64,000 nucleotides of DNA from Pseudomonas sp. 10S4 (lineage in GTDB: Bacteria; Pseudomonadota; Gammaproteobacteria; Pseudomonadales; Pseudomonadaceae). A program made the position numbers and the translations under genes. The notes under the pieces were generated by a model that worked only from the letters and a program-made list of their open reading frames with translations, had not been told where the DNA came from and ran no database searches. This document shows positions 62,314 to 64,000 of the stretch, one piece after another. Within the stretch, counting starts at the first letter, position 1, and every line of letters begins with the position of its first letter. The stretch lies in NCBI RefSeq assembly GCF_034344865.1, contig NZ_CP133774.1, positions 2,232,001-2,296,000 of the forward strand, given 5' to 3'.

Positions 62314-64000
62314 CTGCCCGACTAGCGGCCTCACTCGATGCCAACGCCGCCGCCATGGCCACGCGTGCCAACGACGTCCGCTCACCGGTGGGGCAATGCT
62401 CTTTAATGAACCCCAAGGTGCAGTTGCTGCCGCTGCGATACGGGCTGGTCGAACACCTCGATCCCTCGTCCGAACTCGCCATGCCGCTCACACTGAGCAG
62501 TCAGCCCCTGGGCATCCGATTGTTGCGCGATGGCTACCTTTACATCATCGACAACGACACGGCCTATCTGCACGAATACCGCATTGAAAAAGGGCAGATC
62601 ACAAAGCTGTTATGGAGCAGCCAAGAGGTTGCCGGCGACACGCGCACCGCTTCGGTCGGTGATCCTCACTTGGTCTTTGCCCGGCAGAACACGTTGTACG
62701 CCAGCTATTCAGAAATTCAGTGGACGGCTTACAAGTGTTCGCAAGTGCTCAAGAACAGCGCCGAGCGCGAACGCTTGATGCAATGCATCGAGCTGGCCAG
62801 TGCGTGCCCGGTCAAGGGCGGCACTGATTTGCTGAGCAAACAGCAGGCCGAAAAATGGCTGGCGGAAGTGGCAGAAAATGTTACCCAGTCAGTCTCGATA
62901 AAGGCCCTGCCCGACGGCGCCAACCGGCAAGAAAGTGAGCACTATGCCTGGGAGGACACGCCGCTGTTTCAGGAGGCGGCGATTGAAACACTCACCAGCC
63001 AGGTGCTCGGCCCTTATCAGGATGACTACCTGTTTTTGGTGTTGCGCGATGACTTTGGCGTCATGCGCGATCTGGCCAGCGCGCAACTGAAAGTGGCTGA
63101 CTGGATTGAGCAATGGAGTGCCGACGATGCGGTTCAGCGCCAGTACCTGACGGGCGCTTACATCCAGTCCTTGTACGATGTGAATGCCGCGCGTCTGGAG
63201 GCTCTGGACGCGACAGATCCACAAGTCAAAGCGTTGAAAGACGACACCAGCGCCGAGCAGCAGAACGCGATTTATGACTACTTGCGGGCCAAACGTGACG
63301 ACAGGGGCGCAGGACTCTATGGCGACGAGGCGTTTTGGCGAGAGGCCGCCAAAACCAATCCTCATGCTCGAGCCCACCTCACTCTGCGAGACGCGCTGGG
63401 AGAGGTGCTTTGGCAAAAGCACCAAAGCACCATCACCACGCTCAACCTGCAAACCTGGGAGGCGCTATACGGCAAAGCCATCGGCCAACGCGGCATCGAT
63501 GACCTGGTCAACCGGGCAGAGATGGAAGCCTTCGTCAGCCAACAGCAACTCTTGCTGAGCCATTGGCACCAACGACTTAAGGCCATCCGCGAAGACCGGT
63601 TGAGCATGATCACCGGCGGCTACTTTCACCGGGCCGCCTGGTATTACGACTTCCAGCACGATGCGCTCATCAAGCATCGCCTGGAAACCGAATTCGTCTG
63701 CGTGGCCGCCCTGTGCTGGAATCGCGCCGCAACGGAAAAACTGGCGGCTTATCTGGAGCAAAACCTGCTTACTGTCGTGCCGGGGCTGGAAACCCTGGCG
63801 CTGAAGGACCAGTTGGAGGTGAGCAAAAAACTGACGGACTTGAGCAGCTTCTCGATCAAAGTGGGCACGGCCCAGGAGAGTCTTGCCAGCGTCAATGTGC
63901 TCGCCAGCCAGTTCAACAGTTTGATGAGTGAGCGGTTGCCCAACTATGCGGATTTGAATACGAGGTTTAAGGGGCTGCAAAGTTTGCTTGATAGCGCTTA
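62310..64000 (+). CDS. T6SS effector with VasX-type N-terminal region (partial, runs off the window)
   Basis: At least 563 residues, open to the window end. It starts with GTG 62310 overlapping the adaptor stop by four bases. The N-terminal region (residues about 25-110) holds CSLMNPKVQLLPLRYGLVEH and LGIRLLRDGYLYIIDNDTAYLHEY, the pattern of the toxin VasX N-terminal domain (BTH_I2691 family), which couples membrane-disrupting effectors to VgrG. A long helical middle part follows (about 150-560). The C-terminal toxic part, expected to hold membrane helices, and any immunity gene lie beyond the edge. Confidence 0.85.
   Translation, partial: MTARLAASLDANAAAMATRANDVRSPVGQCSLMNPKVQLLPLRYGLVEHLDPSSELAMPLTLSSQPLGIRLLRDGYLYIIDNDTAYLHEYRIEKGQITKLLWSSQEVAGDTRTASVGDPHLVFARQNTLYASYSEIQWTAYKCSQVLKNSAERERLMQCIELASACPVKGGTDLLSKQQAEKWLAEVAENVTQSVSIKALPDGANRQESEHYAWEDTPLFQEAAIETLTSQVLGPYQDDYLFLVLRDDFGVMRDLASAQLKVADWIEQWSADDAVQRQYLTGAYIQSLYDVNAARLEALDATDPQVKALKDDTSAEQQNAIYDYLRAKRDDRGAGLYGDEAFWREAAKTNPHARAHLTLRDALGEVLWQKHQSTITTLNLQTWEALYGKAIGQRGIDDLVNRAEMEAFVSQQQLLLSHWHQRLKAIREDRLSMITGGYFHRAAWYYDFQHDALIKHRLETEFVCVAALCWNRAATEKLAAYLEQNLLTVVPGLETLALKDQLEVSKKLTDLSSFSIKVGTAQESLASVNVLASQFNSLMSERLPNYADLNTRFKGLQSLLDSA

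Overview
The window is a chromosomal segment of a fluorescent-group Pseudomonas. Codon use is GC-rich. The gene order follows, with few interruptions, the order I recall for the P. aeruginosa PAO1 chromosome from opgH (PA5077) to hemE (PA5034): opgH, amino-acid ABC transporter, chemoreceptor, rsmE, tatCBA, hisE-hisI, ubiB-ubiJ-ubiE, the pha cluster, DUF971, hslU-hslV, SPOR protein, argS, priA, rpmE, nuclease, maeB, ponA, pilMNOPQ, aroK-aroB, a DamX-like protein, gltB-gltD, hemE. Thirteen short REP/REPIN palindromes of at least four sequence classes sit between the genes, as is typical of this group. No rRNA, tRNA or CRISPR array was seen.

Layout. 1-12.2 kb: periplasmic glucan synthesis, an ABC importer, a chemoreceptor with a sigma-28-like promoter, then one tightly packed minus-strand block for protein export (Tat), histidine and ubiquinone. 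12.3-20.9 kb: the medium-chain polyhydroxyalkanoate (PHA) locus, phaC1-phaZ-phaC2-phaD on the minus strand facing phaI-phaF on the plus strand, with an IS110-family element between the small PHA-system gene and phaI and a sigma-54-like site plus a 266-bp nested palindrome upstream of phaC1. 21.4-32 kb: heat-shock protease HslVU with a sigma-32-like promoter, ArgRS, PriA, L31 and malic enzyme. 32-43 kb: PBP1A facing the type IV pilus alignment/secretin operon, which runs on into aroK, aroB and a DamX-like protein. 43-50.6 kb: glutamate synthase and hemE.

50.7-64 kb is the accessory part. It holds a two-gene ATPase plus HNH-nuclease cassette resembling the Septu (PtuA-PtuB) anti-phage system; an MFS exporter divergent from a LysR regulator; an antitoxin-like gene with no toxin beside it; a DUF6124/DUF3077-like pair; a strongly AT-rich islet with an XRE-type regulator, a YhhQ-type queuosine-precursor transporter and an enterobacterial-looking queC; and a type VI secretion cargo module (VgrG, DUF4123 adaptor, VasX-like toxin) that runs off the right edge.

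A quality warning applies to the whole window. Fifteen genes, most of them conserved housekeeping genes, carry small indels that break their frames: the three ABC genes (four sites), phaI, phaC2 (two), hslU (two), the SPOR gene, pilQ, the DamX-like gene, gltB, the Septu ATPase, the MFS gene and the queuosine transporter (probably three). In the genes with a clear family length, undoing the indels restores that length, and several sit in A/T or G homopolymers. Uncorrected sequencing error is therefore more likely than real gene decay, and these genes are annotated here as single CDSs.
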